A stretch of 64,000 nucleotides of DNA from Aselliscus stoliczkanus (taxonomy: Eukaryota; Chordata; Mammalia; Chiroptera; Hipposideridae): positions 49,018,771-49,082,770 of the forward strand of contig CM066737.1 in the NCBI GenBank assembly GCA_033961575.1. The letters are read 5' to 3'. The notes beneath the pieces were generated by a model that saw only the letters and a list, made by a program, of their open reading frames with translations, was not told where the DNA came from and ran no database searches. This document shows, piece by piece, positions 25,393 through 38,133 of the stretch; position 1 is the stretch's first letter; every line of letters starts with the position of its first letter. The position numbers and the translations under genes are program-made.

Positions 25393-25890
25393 CTAAGGAT
25401 CCTCTAAGGAAGGTAATTACCCACCCTGGTAGGCTGAAAGTATAGTAATATGATAATTAGTTGGCTCTTCTCCAATTAACTCATTATTGTATCTACCTGA
25501 TGGTTCTCAACCTCCTTCCCCCAACCTATATACACCTATTCCTGAAAGTCAATTTCCCCAGTTCTAAAAATTCCCAAGAAAGAAAGGCTTCTCTACCAAA
25601 ATATACAGCCTTTGAAAGGGGGAGGTCAAGGGACATAAAACAGTGGGGGTTAGATGGGTTGGGGTAGTGGGGGGTCCATGGGAGAATTGAATATGTGAGT
25701 CATTATCTTCTGCACTAAATAGGCTGCTTAAAATGAAGGGACCTCACAATTCTGAACTTCCTGAATGTGACTGTTTCAATGAGTTCTGACTAACAGCAAT
25801 ATAATGTGAGCCACAAATGTGAGCCTTGTATGTAAATTTCCATTTTCTAGTGGCCATAGTTAAAAGTTCAAAGAAACAGGGGAAATTAGT
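25393..25890. other. Unique intron segment
   Basis: No exon, RNA gene or clear repeat is seen here. It has a G-rich patch around 25616-25680. Confidence 0.6.
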
Positions 25891-27102
25891 TTTTCTAAAG
25901 ATTTTTATTAAAATATAGCTAACATACAATATTATATTAGTTTCTGGTGTACACCATAGTTACTCAACATTTATATACCTAAAGAAGTGATCGCCATGAT
26001 AAGTCAACAACCATCTGACACTGTACCACACTATCACAATATTACTGACTATATACCCTATGCTGTATGTTACATCCCCATGACTTATTTTATACCTGGA
26101 GACTGGAACCTCTTATTAACCTTAACCTTTTAAAAATTTTCAATTACAGTGGACATTCAATATTATTTTATATTAACTTCAGGTGTATAGCATAGTGGTT
26201 AAACATTTATATAATTTAAGAAGTGATCCCACCTAGCATTATACATATTTATTACCATATTATTGACTCTATTCTCTATGCTTTACTTTACATCTCCATG
26301 AATGTTTTGTAACTACCAGTTTGTATTTCTTATTGCTTTCACCTTTCACCCTCCCCAACTCCCTCCCATTTGTCACCACAATAAATCTAGTACCCATCTG
26401 ACAACATACATAGATATTACAAATATTGTTGACTATATTTCTTATGCTACACACTACATCCTGACTGCTTTGTAACAACCAATTCATACTTCTTAATCCC
26501 TTTCCCTTTTACCCCCACCCCAAAGCCCCTCCAATCTGGAAACCATCAAAAGGTTTTCTGTATCTATGAGTTTGTTTCTATTTTGTGTGTCTGCTTGTTT
26601 TTTCTTTAGATCCCGCATATAAGCAAATCACATTACATTTGTCTTTCTGTGGCTCACATACCCTCCCAGTCCATCCATGCTGCTGCAAATGACAAGAACC
26701 CATTGCCTTCCATGGCTGAATAATATCCCATTTTATACATGTACCATCTACTCTTTATCCACTCATCTACTGACAGACACCTGGGCTGCCTTCACATCTT
26801 GGCCACTGTAAACCATGATGCAATGAACATATGGATGTACATATCTCCTTGAATTAGCATTTTGGGTTTCTTTGGATAAACACCCTGAAGTGGAATTATT
26901 GGATCCTTCTTTGACTCTTGTTATAGCCTTTGTTCTAAAGTCATTTTGTCTGGTATAAGTATTGCTACTCCAGCTTTCTTTTTTTTTTCATTTCCCTTTT
27001 CATGAAATAACTTTTTCCCATCCCTTTACTTTCAGTCTATGTGTGTCTTTCGATCTGAAGTGAGTCTCTTGTAGGCAGCATATGTAAGAGTTTTGTTTCT
27101 TT

Positions 27103-27250
27103 TTTTTTTTTTTTTAAGCTGAGCCATGCTGCCACCTGCAGCTCAGCTCAGGCTGGGCATTGAACTGTTGTCACTCAGAGCTCAGATTGCACTCTTGAGC
27201 AAGTTCTAAATCAAATGGGCTCTTAAGCAACTGAGCCACTTGGCCGGCCC
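27103..27250 (-). mobile_element. SINE with GAGCTC-type head
   Basis: It is bounded by aagagttttgtttcttt at 27086-27102 and 27251-27267, an exact 17-bp duplication. It is the same subfamily as the copies at 13196 and 18500, and sits in the outer L1 of the nest. Confidence 0.92.
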
Positions 27251-27902
27251 AAGAGTTTTGTTTCTTTATCCATTCAGCAATGCTATCTTTCTTTTTTATT
27301 CTTTTATTGTGAAATAAACATTTTTAAAAAAATTAGTTTCAGGTGTAAAACACAGTGCAATAGTTATACTTTTTACCCCTTAAAGTGACAACTCCCTGCA
27401 CCAATTCGCCACCCCAATCCTCCCCCCCATATCATACATATCTATTGCAATTCCTTTGACTCCCTTTCACAGTATACTCTACATCCTGTGACTATCTATA
27501 GATTCAATTACAGTTGGCATACAGTATTATACAACATCAGTTTCAGGTATACAGTGCAGTGGTCATGGCTCTACTCTATCTGTGAAGTGGTCTCCCTAAC
27601 AAGACATGTGACCATCTGACACCCCACAAAATATTTGCAACATTATTATATTGCCTGAACTGTCTTTCATATCCCTATGGCAATATTGTAGTTACCTATT
27701 TATTATGTTTAATCTCTTCCCTTTCTCCCTCATCCTCACCTCCCTCCCAACTAGTCACCATCAGTTTTTCTTCTATATCTATGAGACTGTTTCTGTTTAC
27801 TTTTCTCGTTCATTCAGGTTTTCAGATTCCATATATAAGTGAGAAAATATGGCATTGTCTTTCTCCAACTGACTTATTTCACTTAACATAATAGTCTCTA
27901 GG

Positions 27903-28321
27903 GGGCCGGCCGAGTGGCGCATTGGTTAAGCGCTGGTTTTGGGATCCCACATGAGGGCCAGTGACACTGCCCTCTACAGCTAACAACAGCTCCACCTGGA
28001 GCTGGGCTGTGCGAGCCCCGGCGATGGTGTGGGCTGCAGCCCCTGCTGCAGTGGGCTGCCATAGGCTACAGTGAGTGGCCCGCAGCCAGCGTGAGCGGCT
28101 GGCAGCCAAGCGTGAGCTGCCAATAGCCGCGGTGAGCGACATCCAGAGGTCAGCGACTGATCTGCCTCATCCGGGAAGAGCGCAATGACGATACCAACAG
28201 TGAAGCAACGTCCTCCGCAACTAGACTGAGGAACAAAAGGACAGCAACTTGTCTGTTCCCCTTCCCCGATTCCCCAGCGCTGTTCCCCTCCGCCAATTCC
28301 CCAATGAAATCTTTAAAAAAA
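27903..28321 (+). mobile_element. Long-form SINE, well preserved
   Basis: The order is: head (GGGCCGGCCGAGTGGCGCAT), a body with GCAGCCCCTGCTGCAGTGGG, then CGCAACTAGACTGAGGAACA, and a tail ending CCAATGAAATCTTTAAAAA. The duplication aatagtctctagg is at 27890-27902 and 28322-28334. It is very similar to the copy at 37685-38117. Its AATAAA has become AATGAA. Confidence 0.92.
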
Positions 28322-28417
28322 AATAGTCTCTAGGTCCATCCATATCATTGCAAATGGTATGATTTCATTCTTCTTTATAGCAGAGTAATACTCCATTGTA
28401 TAAATGTACCACAGTTT

Positions 28418-30950
28418 TTTTCCCATTTATTTATTTATTTATTTTATTTTTTTCATTAGTTTCAGGTATACAACACAGTGCAATAGTTATACGTTTTACC
28501 CTTCAAAGTGACAACTCCCCACCCCCAATTCGACACCCCACTACCCCCGATATCATATATATCTATTACTCTTCCTCTGACTCTCTTCCACAGTATAATC
28601 CACATCCCATGACTATCTATATATATTCAAGTACAGTAGGTATACAACCTCTGCTTCAGGTATACAGTGCAGTGATCAAACTTCTACTCCATCCATGAAA
28701 TGATCTCCCTAACAAGACCTATGACCATCTGACACCCCACAAAATATTTACAACATTATTAATTATATTCCCCAAACTGTTTTTCAAATCCCAGTGGCAA
28801 TATTGTAGTTGCCTATTTTTGCTGTCTAATCCCTTCCCCTTCTCCCTCATCCCCATCCCCCTCCCAATTAGCAACCCTAATTTTTCCTCTATATCTATGA
28901 GACAGTTTCTGTTTACTTTGCTCATTCATACAGTTTTTCAGATTCCACATATGAGTGAGATCATATGGTATTTGTCTTTCTCTGACTGACTTAATTCACT
29001 TAACATAATAGTCTCTAGGTCCATCCATATCATTGCAAATGGTATGATTTCATTCTTCTTTATAGCAGAGTAATACCCATTGTATAAATATACCACAGTT
29101 TCTTAATCCAGTCATCTACCGATGGGCATTTTGGTTGTTTCCAAGTCTTAGCTATTGTAAATAGTGCTGCTATGAACATAGGGGTGCATAAATTTTTTTG
29201 AATAAGTGTCTTGGTTTTTTCAGGATAAATACCTAGGAGTGGAATTGCTGTTTCAAAAGGTAGCTCTATTTCCATTTCTTTGAGATACCTCCATACTGAC
29301 TTCCATAGTGGCTGCACCAATCTGCAATCCCACCAACAATGCAGCAGGGTACCCTTTCCCCACAGCCCCACCAGCACTTGTTTGTTGATTTATTGATGAT
29401 AGCCATTCTGACTGGAGTGAGGTGTTATCTCATTGTGGTTTTATTTGCATTTCCCTAATGACCAGTAAGGTTGAACTTTTTTTCATAGGAATTGCATTGA
29501 ATCTATATATTGCTTTAGGCAATATGGACATTTTAACTATATTAATTCTTCCTATCCATGAACATGGTAGGTGTTTCCATTTATTTGTATCTTCTATGAT
29601 TTCTTTCTTCAGTGTCTTATAATTTTCTGAGTACAGATCTTTCACTTCTTTGGTTAAATTTATTCCTAGGTATTTTATAGTTCTTGACGCAATTGTAAAT
29701 GGGACAGTTTACTTAATTTCTCTTTCCGTTAGTTTATTATTGGTGTATGCAAATGCCAGTGATTTCTAAACATTGATTTTATATCCTGCTACTTTACTGA
29801 ATTCATCTATCAGTTCCAATAGTTTTTTGATGGAGTCTTTGGGGTTCTCTATATACAGTATCATGTCATCTGCATATAATGACAATTTTACTTCTTCCTT
29901 GCCAATTTGGATGCCTTTTATTTCTTTTTGTTGTCTGATTGCTGGGGCTAGAACTTCCAGCACTATGTTGAATAAAAGAGGAGAAAGTGGACAGCTTTGT
30001 CTTGTTCCTGATCTTAAGGGGAATGGTTTTAGCTTTTCCCCTTTGAGTATGATGTTAGCTCTATGTTTATCAGATATGGCTTTTATTATGTTGAGATATG
30101 ATCCCTGTATTCCCACTTTGCTAAGGGTTTTTAACATAAATGGCTGTTGGATTTTGTCAAATGCTTTTTCTGCATCTATTGAAATGACCATGTGAACTTT
30201 ATCCTTCATTTTGTTGATGTGGTGTATCACATTAATTGATTTACGGATGTTGAACCAGCTTTGCGTACTAGGGATGAATCCCACTTGATCATGATGTATG
30301 ATCTTCTTAATATATTGCTGAATTCTGTTTGCTAATATGTTATTGTGAATTTTTGCATCTATATTCATCAGGGAGATTGGCCTGTAGTTTTCCTTTTTTG
30401 TGCTGTCTTTATCTGGTTTTGGAACCAGGGTGATAGTGGCTTCATAAAAAGAGTTTGGGAGCCTTCCCTCCTTCTGGATTTTTTGGAATAGTTTGAGAAG
30501 AATAAGTGATAGTTCATTTTTGAATGTTTGATAAAATTCACTTGTGAAGCCGTCTGGTCCAGGGCTTTTGCTTTTTGGGAGCTTGTCAATTACTGATTCA
30601 ATTTCCTTGGTAGTAATCAGGGTATTTAGATATTCTGTTTCTTCTTGCGTTAGCTTTGGAAGGTTGTATGCTTCTAGATAATTATGCATTTCTTCCAGAT
30701 TGTCAGATTTGTTGGCATATAGTTGCTCAGAGTAATTTCTTAGATTTTTTTTGTATTTCTGTGATGTCTGTAGTCATTTCCCCTCTTTCATTCCTGATTT
30801 TACTAATTTGAGTCCTCTCTTTTTTTGTTTTTTTTTGATGAGCCTGGCTAGAGGTTTGTCAATTTTGTTTATCTTCTCAAGAAACCAGCTCTTGGTTTCA
30901 TTGATCTTTTGAATTGTTTTTCTGTTCTCTATATTGTTTATTTCCGCTCT
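28418..30950 (-). mobile_element. Inner L1 (-) of the nest
   Basis: It is flanked by tgtaccacagttt at 28405-28417 and 30951-30963, an exact 13-bp duplication inside the middle L1. It holds a 3' UTR, C-terminal ORF2 (29060-29377), a central deletion near 29483, and a long reverse-transcriptase frame (29766-30689). The 5' end is truncated. It is the least decayed L1 coding stretch in the window and the youngest of the three nested copies. Confidence 0.92.
29766..30689 (-). pseudogene. L1 ORF2 reverse-transcriptase fragment, 307 aa open
   Basis: L1 ORF2p copies L1 RNA into the genome. This uninterrupted frame covers most of the reverse-transcriptase domain. It includes the '[20 protein letters not shown]' region, '[20 protein letters not shown]', the 'DHDQVGFIP'-type box (here [20 protein letters not shown]), '[13 protein letters not shown]', '[18 protein letters not shown]' and the catalytic YADD in '[18 protein letters not shown]'. 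A stop follows KVAGYKINV. The usual GxQGWFN motif is changed to STQSWFN, and RQGCPLS to RQSCPLS. The endonuclease is absent and the frame is only part of a roughly 1270-residue protein, so it is a fragment. Confidence 0.88.
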
Positions 30951-31825
30951 TGTACCACAGTTTCTTAATGCAGTCATCTACCAATGGGCACTTTGGTTGT
31001 TTCCAAGTCTTGGCTATTGTAAATAGCGCTGCAATAATCATAAGGGTGCATATATTTTTTTTGGAATTAGCATCTTGTATTCTTCTGGGTAGATACCCAA
31101 GAGTGAAATTGCTGGGTCATATGATAGTTCCATTTCCAGTTTTTTGAGATACCTCCATACTGATTTCCATAATGGCTGCACCAATCTGCAGTCCCACCGA
31201 CAGTGCACCAGTGTTCCCTTTTCTCCACAACCTTGCCAGAACTTGTTGTTTGTTGATTTATTGATGATAGCCATTCTGACTGGAGAGAGGTGGTATTTCA
31301 CTGTGGTTTTTATTTGCATTTCTCTGATGATTAGTGAGGCTGAACATTTTTTTCATATGCCTGTTGGCCATCTGTATGTCTTCTTTAGAGAAATGCCTCT
31401 TCATATCCTCTGCCCATTTTTTAATTGGGTTGTTTGTTTTTTTGGTGTTGAGTTTCATGAGTGTTTTATAAATTTTGGATATTAACCCCTTATCAGATAT
31501 ATCATTGGCAAATATCTTCTCCCATTTAGTACGCTGTCTTTTTGTTTTATTGATGATTTCCTTTGTTGTGAAAAAACTTTTAAGTTTGATGTAATCTCAT
31601 ATGTTCATTTTTTCTTTTATTTCCCTAGCCTGAGGGGGTGTATCAGTAAAAATATTACTCAGGGTAATGTCTGCAAACTTATGCCCTATGTTTTCTTCTA
31701 GGAGTTTTATGGAGCAAGTCTATCTTTGGATTGGTGCATTTCATCCACTTACATTTAAAATAATTGTTGATACATAGTTATTGCCATTTTATTACTCATA
31801 TTTTTGAAGTTTTTGTTCATACTAT

Positions 31826-33921
31826 GTGTCTAAAAATTAAAAGCATTTCCCACCCTCAACTCCCTGACAATAGAATCAATTCTATTCTCTGGGCCAAACA
31901 CCTTGGTGTTATCATTGACTGGTGTTATCAAGAGTGAGTAGTCACTCTTTAATCCTTCATGTCCACCATAACCTGTTGTTGTTGTTGTTGTTGTTGAACC
32001 TTTGAAACATATCCACATTACTCACACAGAAGTCCCCTCCTTTCCCCCATCATCTGAAGCCTGGATTACTCCATAGACTCTTAAGCAGTATCGCTACTTC
32101 AAATCTCTGTCCCGTTATGCATCTTGTGTGGTATCACCACACTTCTTGTCCTAAAACACCATTTCCATTGTATTACTGCAAAACCTTTCTTTTTTTTGAG
32201 GGTAGTGTCACTGTTCCTCATATGTGGGAGCAGAACCGGGGCTGCTGGCTTCCCAAGCCATCGCTTAACCACCTCGCCACTTGGCTGGCCCTGCTGCAAA
32301 ACCTTTGATGTCTCCACATTGCATTCATCGACACCTCCTCCCACCATGGTAATGCTGGGAGAATAAAAAGAGAGAAGAGCAGAGGGCCAAGGGCTGTGTT
32401 TTAGAGAGCAAAGCAATAAAATGCAAATACCAGAAGTAATCATCCTCACTCAGGAAAACATCAGTCCTCTAATGCCTCACCTAGCCAAAGAATTAGCCTT
32501 CAGTCTGTATAGATTGATAAATCATCCCTTGTGGGAGGGGATTTCCTAACTCAGTAGGCATATATTGCATTGTTAATTCATTCCATTTCTAGTAGTGGCC
32601 ATAGTAATATTAATAGATGTCATTATTGAGCCCTTCCTGTGTGCTAAGGCACATGGCTAAGAATTTTATGTATAGTCTGCCATGTAATCCTCAAAACAAG
32701 TATAGTTGATATGTACATTATTTTTATTCAAATGTTACAGATGGGGAAACTGAGACTCTCAGAGGTTAGGTTACATTCAAGGTCACATCTAGGAAATGCC
32801 TAAGCTCAGATTTAAAACCTTGACTGATTCCAAATTGTGTGTTCTTTCCATAAATTATGAGCAGTGAAGTTTGTTCTGGTTCCTGCCCCATAGAACCTGT
32901 AGTGAGCATTGACAACAGGCGTGCTTCACCGGAAATACATTCTCAAAAGAACCACCTTCCATAGGAAATAAATTCTGTTAGTATCATCAAGTCTGAAAAA
33001 ACAATCCTGGAACTTCATCAGTCTTCTTATAGGTGCCCTCTTCTTGAGGGAAACTGATCTGTGTCAAAATATTGTAGGAATGGGTACAATATTTGTTTTG
33101 CAACAAAGAACACTCTTAATTTTCTCCTTTATTTAAAGTATTCACGGCTGCATGCTATCCAAGATGCTTTAGGGAATATATTTAAAATTTAAATTCCAAC
33201 TACTGAATTTATAGTATCTCACAACCTGTGATTGAATTTGGCCTGAGAACCAGCCCTATGATAAAATCAGTGAAGAACTGTTCTGGAGTCCTCAATTCTT
33301 ATTTCCATAATGGATGGGTTTGTGGAGAAGTACAAGTTTTCTCATTGAGCAGAAACAATTAGCCAAACTAATCCTGATATCTCATCCAAAAGCACTTTGG
33401 AAAAAGTGTATGAAAACCATACACTCTGTCTCCTGGCCTTGTTCTGAAGTAAGTTGAAACCATCTTGGTTCTACTTGGATGGTCTTCCAGAAAAACTCCC
33501 TGTATATGTAGGAAGAAAACAGAATGTCTTTGGACTGGAGGGAAGGAACACTTAGAGCATCTTGATATTTGAAATAGTGAAGAAGTGTCAGAATTGTGTG
33601 TTAAGATCTCTCTCTGCAAGGTATTAGGGAATTAGGGAAAACAATACAGAGAACCAATCACTAAAAAATCATGGTGGGAGGTATGTGATGTGCTAACCTT
33701 AACAGAATTTTGAAATGAATCTGTAAGCAAGTCCCCCAAACCACCATCTGTTGAGGAAAAGTAGTTTATAACATTTAAGCAAGTGCCACACTTTCTGAGC
33801 CTTTATATCCTTGTGATTAACAGGAGACCAATGATTCCTGGCCACCATTTCTTGGGGTTATCAGGAGAGTCATGTGAATTCAAATATGGTAAAATGACTT
33901 GAAAACATTTGTCAAAATATA
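31826..33921. other. Intron segment with TTG repeat and MIR-like part
   Basis: This is mostly unique intron. A (TTG)n run lies at about 31977-31997. A MIR-like stretch lies at about 32620-32810 ('gatggggaaactgagactct' with 'ttattgagcccttcctgtgt'). A short SINE is at 32189-32293. No exon was seen. Confidence 0.6.
32189..32293 (-). mobile_element. Short tRNA-headed SINE
   Basis: Bounded by ctgcaaaaccttt at 32176-32188 and 32294-32306, an exact 13-bp duplication. It is the head-only form with an A-tail. Confidence 0.93.
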
Positions 33922-33935
33922 ATACAATGGCAATT

Positions 33936-36087
33936 TTTTAAAAATTATTTATTTCTTATTTTCTGTTACAGTTGACATTCAATATTGTTTTATATTAGCT
34001 TCTGGTGTACAGCACAGTGCTTAGACATTTATATAATTTATGCAGTGACCCCCTGATTAGACTAGTTCCTACCTGACACTATACATAGTTGTGGCAATAT
34101 TATTGACAATATTCTTTATGCTGTACTTTACATCTGCATGACTTTTTTGTAACTGACAATTTGTATTTCTTAATTTCTCCGCCCTTCTCACCCAGCTCCC
34201 CAACTCTCCTCCCCTTTGGCAACCATGAGCTTGTTCTTCGTATCTATGTGTCTGTTTCTGTTTTTATCTTGTTCTTTAGATTCTACATATAAGTGAGATC
34301 ATATGGTATTTGTTTTTCTCAGTGTGACTTATTTCACTTCACATAATACTCTCTAGGTCCATCCATGTTGTTGCAAATGGTAAGAGTTCATTCATTTTTA
34401 TGGTTGAGTAATATATTTACCATCTTTTCTTTATCCAGTCGTCTACTGATGGGTACTTGGGTTGCTTCCATGTGTTGGCTATTGTAAATAGTGCTGCAGT
34501 GAACATACAGATGTATGTATCTTTTTGGACTAGTGTTTTAGATTTCTTCCAGTAAACATTCAGAAATGGAATTGCAGGGTCATAAGGTAGTTCTATTTTT
34601 AAATTTTTGAGGAACCTCCTAACCATTTTTCATAGTGGCTTCACAAATTTGCAATCACACCAATAGTGCATGAGGGTTCCTCTTTTCCGCATCCTCACCA
34701 ATAATTGTTTCTTGATTTATTGATGATAGTCATGCTGACAGGTGTGAGGTGATATCTCATTGTGGTTTTAATTTCCATTTTTTAATGAATAGTGATGTTG
34801 AACATCTTTTCATATGTCTATTGGCCATGTGTATGTCCTCTTTGGAGAAATGTCTATTAAGGTTCTCCACCCATTTGTTAGTTGGATTGTTAGATTTTCT
34901 TTTTTGGTGTTGAGTTGTATAAATTCTTTATAAATTTTGCATATTAACTCCTTATTAGATGTATCTCTGGTGAATATCTTCTGCCACTCAGTAGGTTGTC
35001 TTTTCTTTTTGTTGATGTTTCTTTTACTGTGCAAAAACACGTTAGTTTGATGTTGTCCCATTTGTATTTTTTTCCCTAGCCTGAGGAGACAGTTCAGAAA
35101 AAAACACCACTAATAACGATGTTAAGGAGTTTACTGTCTGTGTTTTCTTCTAGGAGTTTTATGGTTTGGGGTCTTACATTTAAGTCTTTAATCCATTTTG
35201 AGTTTATTCTTGTATATTCTGAAAGTAGGTGGTCCAGTTTCATTTTTGCATGTATCTGTTCAGTTCTGCAAGCACTATTTAATGAATATTCTGTCTTTGC
35301 TCTACTGTATGTTCTTACCTCCTTTGTCATAAATTAAATGACCATATAGGCATGGATTTATTTCTGGGCTCTCTATTCTGTTCTGTTCATCAATGTGTCT
35401 GTTTTTTTTTTTCTTTGTTTTTATTCAGCCACAAGTTTAACTTTTTTTTTAAAGGATTTTATTGGGGAAGAGTGTTTTTCCAGGAACCATCAGCTCCAAG
35501 TCAATTAGTTGTCTTCGGCCTAGTTGTGAAGGGCACAGCTCAGTGGTCCATGTGGGAATCAAACCAGCCTCTGTTTCTTCATAAGAAATGGAACACTGTG
35601 CTCTAACCACCTGAACTAACCGATGGCCCCTCTATGGGTCTGGTTTTCTTTTTGTTAGTTTGTTAGTTTATTAGTTTGTTTTTGCCATCACCATGCTGTT
35701 TTGATTATTATAGCCTTGTAGCACAGTTTGATATCAGGTAATTTGATATGTCCATTTTTTTTCTTTTTCTCAAGATTACTGTGGCTATTTGGGATCTTTT
35801 GTGGTTCCATATAAATTTTAGGATTGTTTGTCCTAGTTCTGTGAGAAATGCCATCAGTATTTAATAGGGATCACCAGCACTGTAATAGGGAAAGCAACCT
35901 ATAGATTGCTTTGGGTATTATGGCCAGTTTAATGATGTTAATTCTTCCTATCCATGAGTACAGTATTTTGTTGCATTTATTTGTATCTTCTTCAGTTTTT
36001 TTCTTCAGTGTCTTATAGTTTTTTGAGTGTAGGTCTTTTACTTTCTTGATTAAATTTAACCCTAGGTATTTTATTATTTTTTGATGC
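33936..36087 (-). mobile_element. 5'-truncated L1 (-) with exact 14-bp duplication
   Basis: The flanks atacaatggcaatt at 33922-33935 and 36088-36101 are identical. On the minus strand it carries part of ORF2 C-terminal sequence (for example 34417-34626 with 'TIANTWKQPKYPSVDDWIKK' and 35871-36089 with '[20 protein letters not shown]') and a 3' UTR. Frames are broken by stops and by a SINE at about 35440-35630. Confidence 0.92.
35440..35630 (-). mobile_element. VES-like SINE, T+ tail
   Basis: On the minus strand: GGGGCCATCGGTTAGTTCAG, a middle with 'CACTGAGCTGTGCCCTTCAC', then AACTAGGCCGAAGACAACTA, and a tail CCCCAATAAAATCCTTTAAA. The tail includes an AATAAA signal. It is related to the copy at 9087-9251. 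Confidence 0.8.
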
Positions 36088-36101
36088 ATACAATGGCAAT
36101 T

Positions 36102-37353
36102 ATTTAGATAGCTCTGAAATTATTATCATGGCATTTTTGGTAGTCTGGGTTTATTTTTGGTCAGGAATATTTCATGATGACATCAAACCAAAACCAATAT
36201 GCTTGATTTGAGTTGAGCTTAATTTTTAAGATTAAAATGGGAGGGAAAGCCAAAGCTAAGCGAATGAACATTAAATCAGTTTGGTCTCCAGTTGATGATT
36301 GTGTATAAAGTAGATGTCAAGCTGTCCTTTTTCCTCCTGTGCCATTGTGACCATGCAAACATAAACTCATAAAGTATATTGAGTTATCTAACTTGCTGCC
36401 CAGACAGTTCTTTAATCATCATTCCTAATTCTGCTTAGGCCTATCTTACACATAGCTCCATCTCAGTTTCCAGGAATCAGTCCAGCCTTCATACAAGGGA
36501 ATCCATATTCTAGGAGATTAGCATCAACTCTGCCTGGCTGGTGACCATAATCTGCCCTTGGCCACTACTGCTAGAAACTGGACTCTACCCTTGTTCTTTG
36601 GACACTGTCTTCCCCCACCTTATTCCTTACTCCTGGGAACCCATTTTATTCCATACATTTAAATTCCTATAAATCTAGGTAAATCAGAACAGTTACCTAA
36701 ATCTCCATCTTTTGTTTGGGTATGTTATGTTCAGTTCAGATGGAGCCAAGGATTTAAAGATGAGCTCTAGGTAAAGGGCAGGCTTAATCTTTCAGAGAAA
36801 ATAGTGAGCAAAAATAGTGCTAGACCAAAGTTGGCACCTGTGCTGCATAGCTGAGGAGTACTGGCTGAGGGGAGTGACAATGCATAGATACATTCTTCCT
36901 AGAGAGCTCTGTGGCATGAGGGTAGTTCCATTCCATGATGGCTGCTCTGTCTGCTATTATTTCACGATATTTTCTAATGTACCCAGTTGGTTCAGTGAGT
37001 GAAGGAAAGGTCTTGCTAATTGCTTCCTAATTTAAACTAAATCAAGCAGGATAAAAGACCAGAAGATGGGTGTAAGCTCTGGTGTCTGATTCTACCTTCT
37101 TCTCTTCGTTTCTATTTTCTCTGCTATGACTTTTCTCCCTCCTTTCTTCCCCATCAGAAAGGTGTCATAGGAAGGTGTCTCAGAAGAAATTCATTTAAAA
37201 AATGAACAGCGATGAAACAAAAACTGAAAACAAACCAAAAAACACATAAGCTTTGGAATCAGAGAGACCAGCCTTCAAATTATGACTTTGCCTCCCCTAA
37301 TTGGAATGAGCCTCTGTTTCTCCATAAGAAATAAGAATATTACTACTAGAGGC

Positions 37354-37437
<84 letters not shown>

Positions 37438-37668
37438 GGAAAAAGACAGAAAAATTATCTGGCTTATCATAGATACTCAATAAACATTAATTATTTTCCT
37501 GATTTTTATTGATAAGATGGCCCAGGAGATTTAAAAGTTCCTGATGTAACTTGTTGTGGAGGGGAAAAGTTAACTGTACAATGAGAAGAAAGGAATAAAA
37601 GAATTTGGACTTTGAGTAAATAAAAGATGACAATAGTGAGACAGTGCTGTGCTTCTGAGGAGGGAAAT
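36102..37668. other. Unique intron segment with (GT)n(GA)n
   Basis: No exon was recognised. A compound microsatellite, (GT)n at about 37357-37389 followed by (GA)n to 37434, is the only repeat. Confidence 0.65.
37357..37434. repeat. (GT)n(GA)n compound microsatellite
   Basis: About 32 bp of GT repeats pass directly into about 46 bp of GA repeats. Confidence 0.95.
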
Positions 37669-37684
37669 AAGAGAGCGACAATTT

Positions 37685-38117
37685 TTTTTTTTTTTTTTAA
37701 GATTTTATTGGGGAATTGGCGGAGGGGAATCGGGGAAGGGGAACAGACAAGTTGCTGTCTTTTTGTTCTTCAGTTTAGTTGCGGAGGATGTTGCTTCACT
37801 GTTGGTATCATCATTGAGCTCTTCCCGGATGAGGCAGATCGGTCGCTGTCCTCTGGATGTCGCTCATCGCAGCTATCGGCAGCTCATGCTTGGCTGCCAG
37901 CCGCTCACGCTGGCTGCGGGCCATTCACTGCAGCCCACGGCAGCCCACTGCAGCAGGGGCTGCAGCCCACACCATCACCGGGGCTCGCACAGCCCAGCTC
38001 CACGTGGAGCCGTTGTTAGCTGTAGAGGGCAGTGTCACTGGCCCTCATGTGGGGTCCGAACCGGGGCCGCTGGCATCCCAAAACCAGCGCTTAACCAATG
38101 CGCCACTCGGCCGGCCC
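37685..38117 (-). mobile_element. Long-form SINE, well preserved
   Basis: Bounded by aagagagcgacaattt (37669-37684) and aagagagagacaattt (38118-38133). The head GGGCCGGCCGAGTGGCGCAT, the box B-like GGTTCGGACCCC, the body and the tail CCCCAATAAAATCTTAAAAA are all present. Together with the copy at 27903 it gives the best view of the family's full structure. Confidence 0.93.
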
Positions 38118-38133
38118 AAGAGAGAGACAATTT

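Larger units (their letters stand above)
27291..31719 (-). mobile_element. Middle L1 (-) of the nest
   Basis: It inserted into the outer L1 at ctatcttt (27283-27290 and 31720-31727). The left part (27291-28417) is 3' UTR and C-terminal end. The right part (30964-31719) is ORF2 C-terminal sequence, including the minus-strand segment 31038-31319 with '[20 protein letters not shown]'. It is 5'-truncated and interrupted by a third L1 and a SINE. Confidence 0.87.
25891..31825 (-). mobile_element. Outer L1 (-) of a three-level nest
   Basis: The 3' UTR and C-terminal ORF2 part run from 25891 to about 26905, then jump by internal deletion to the ORF2 endonuclease/ORF1-side region (about 26908-27290). 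The element stops at ctatcttt (27283-27290) and resumes at ctatctttggattggtgc (31720 onward) to about 31825. Everything between is a later L1 insertion. The copy is inactive. Confidence 0.82.
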
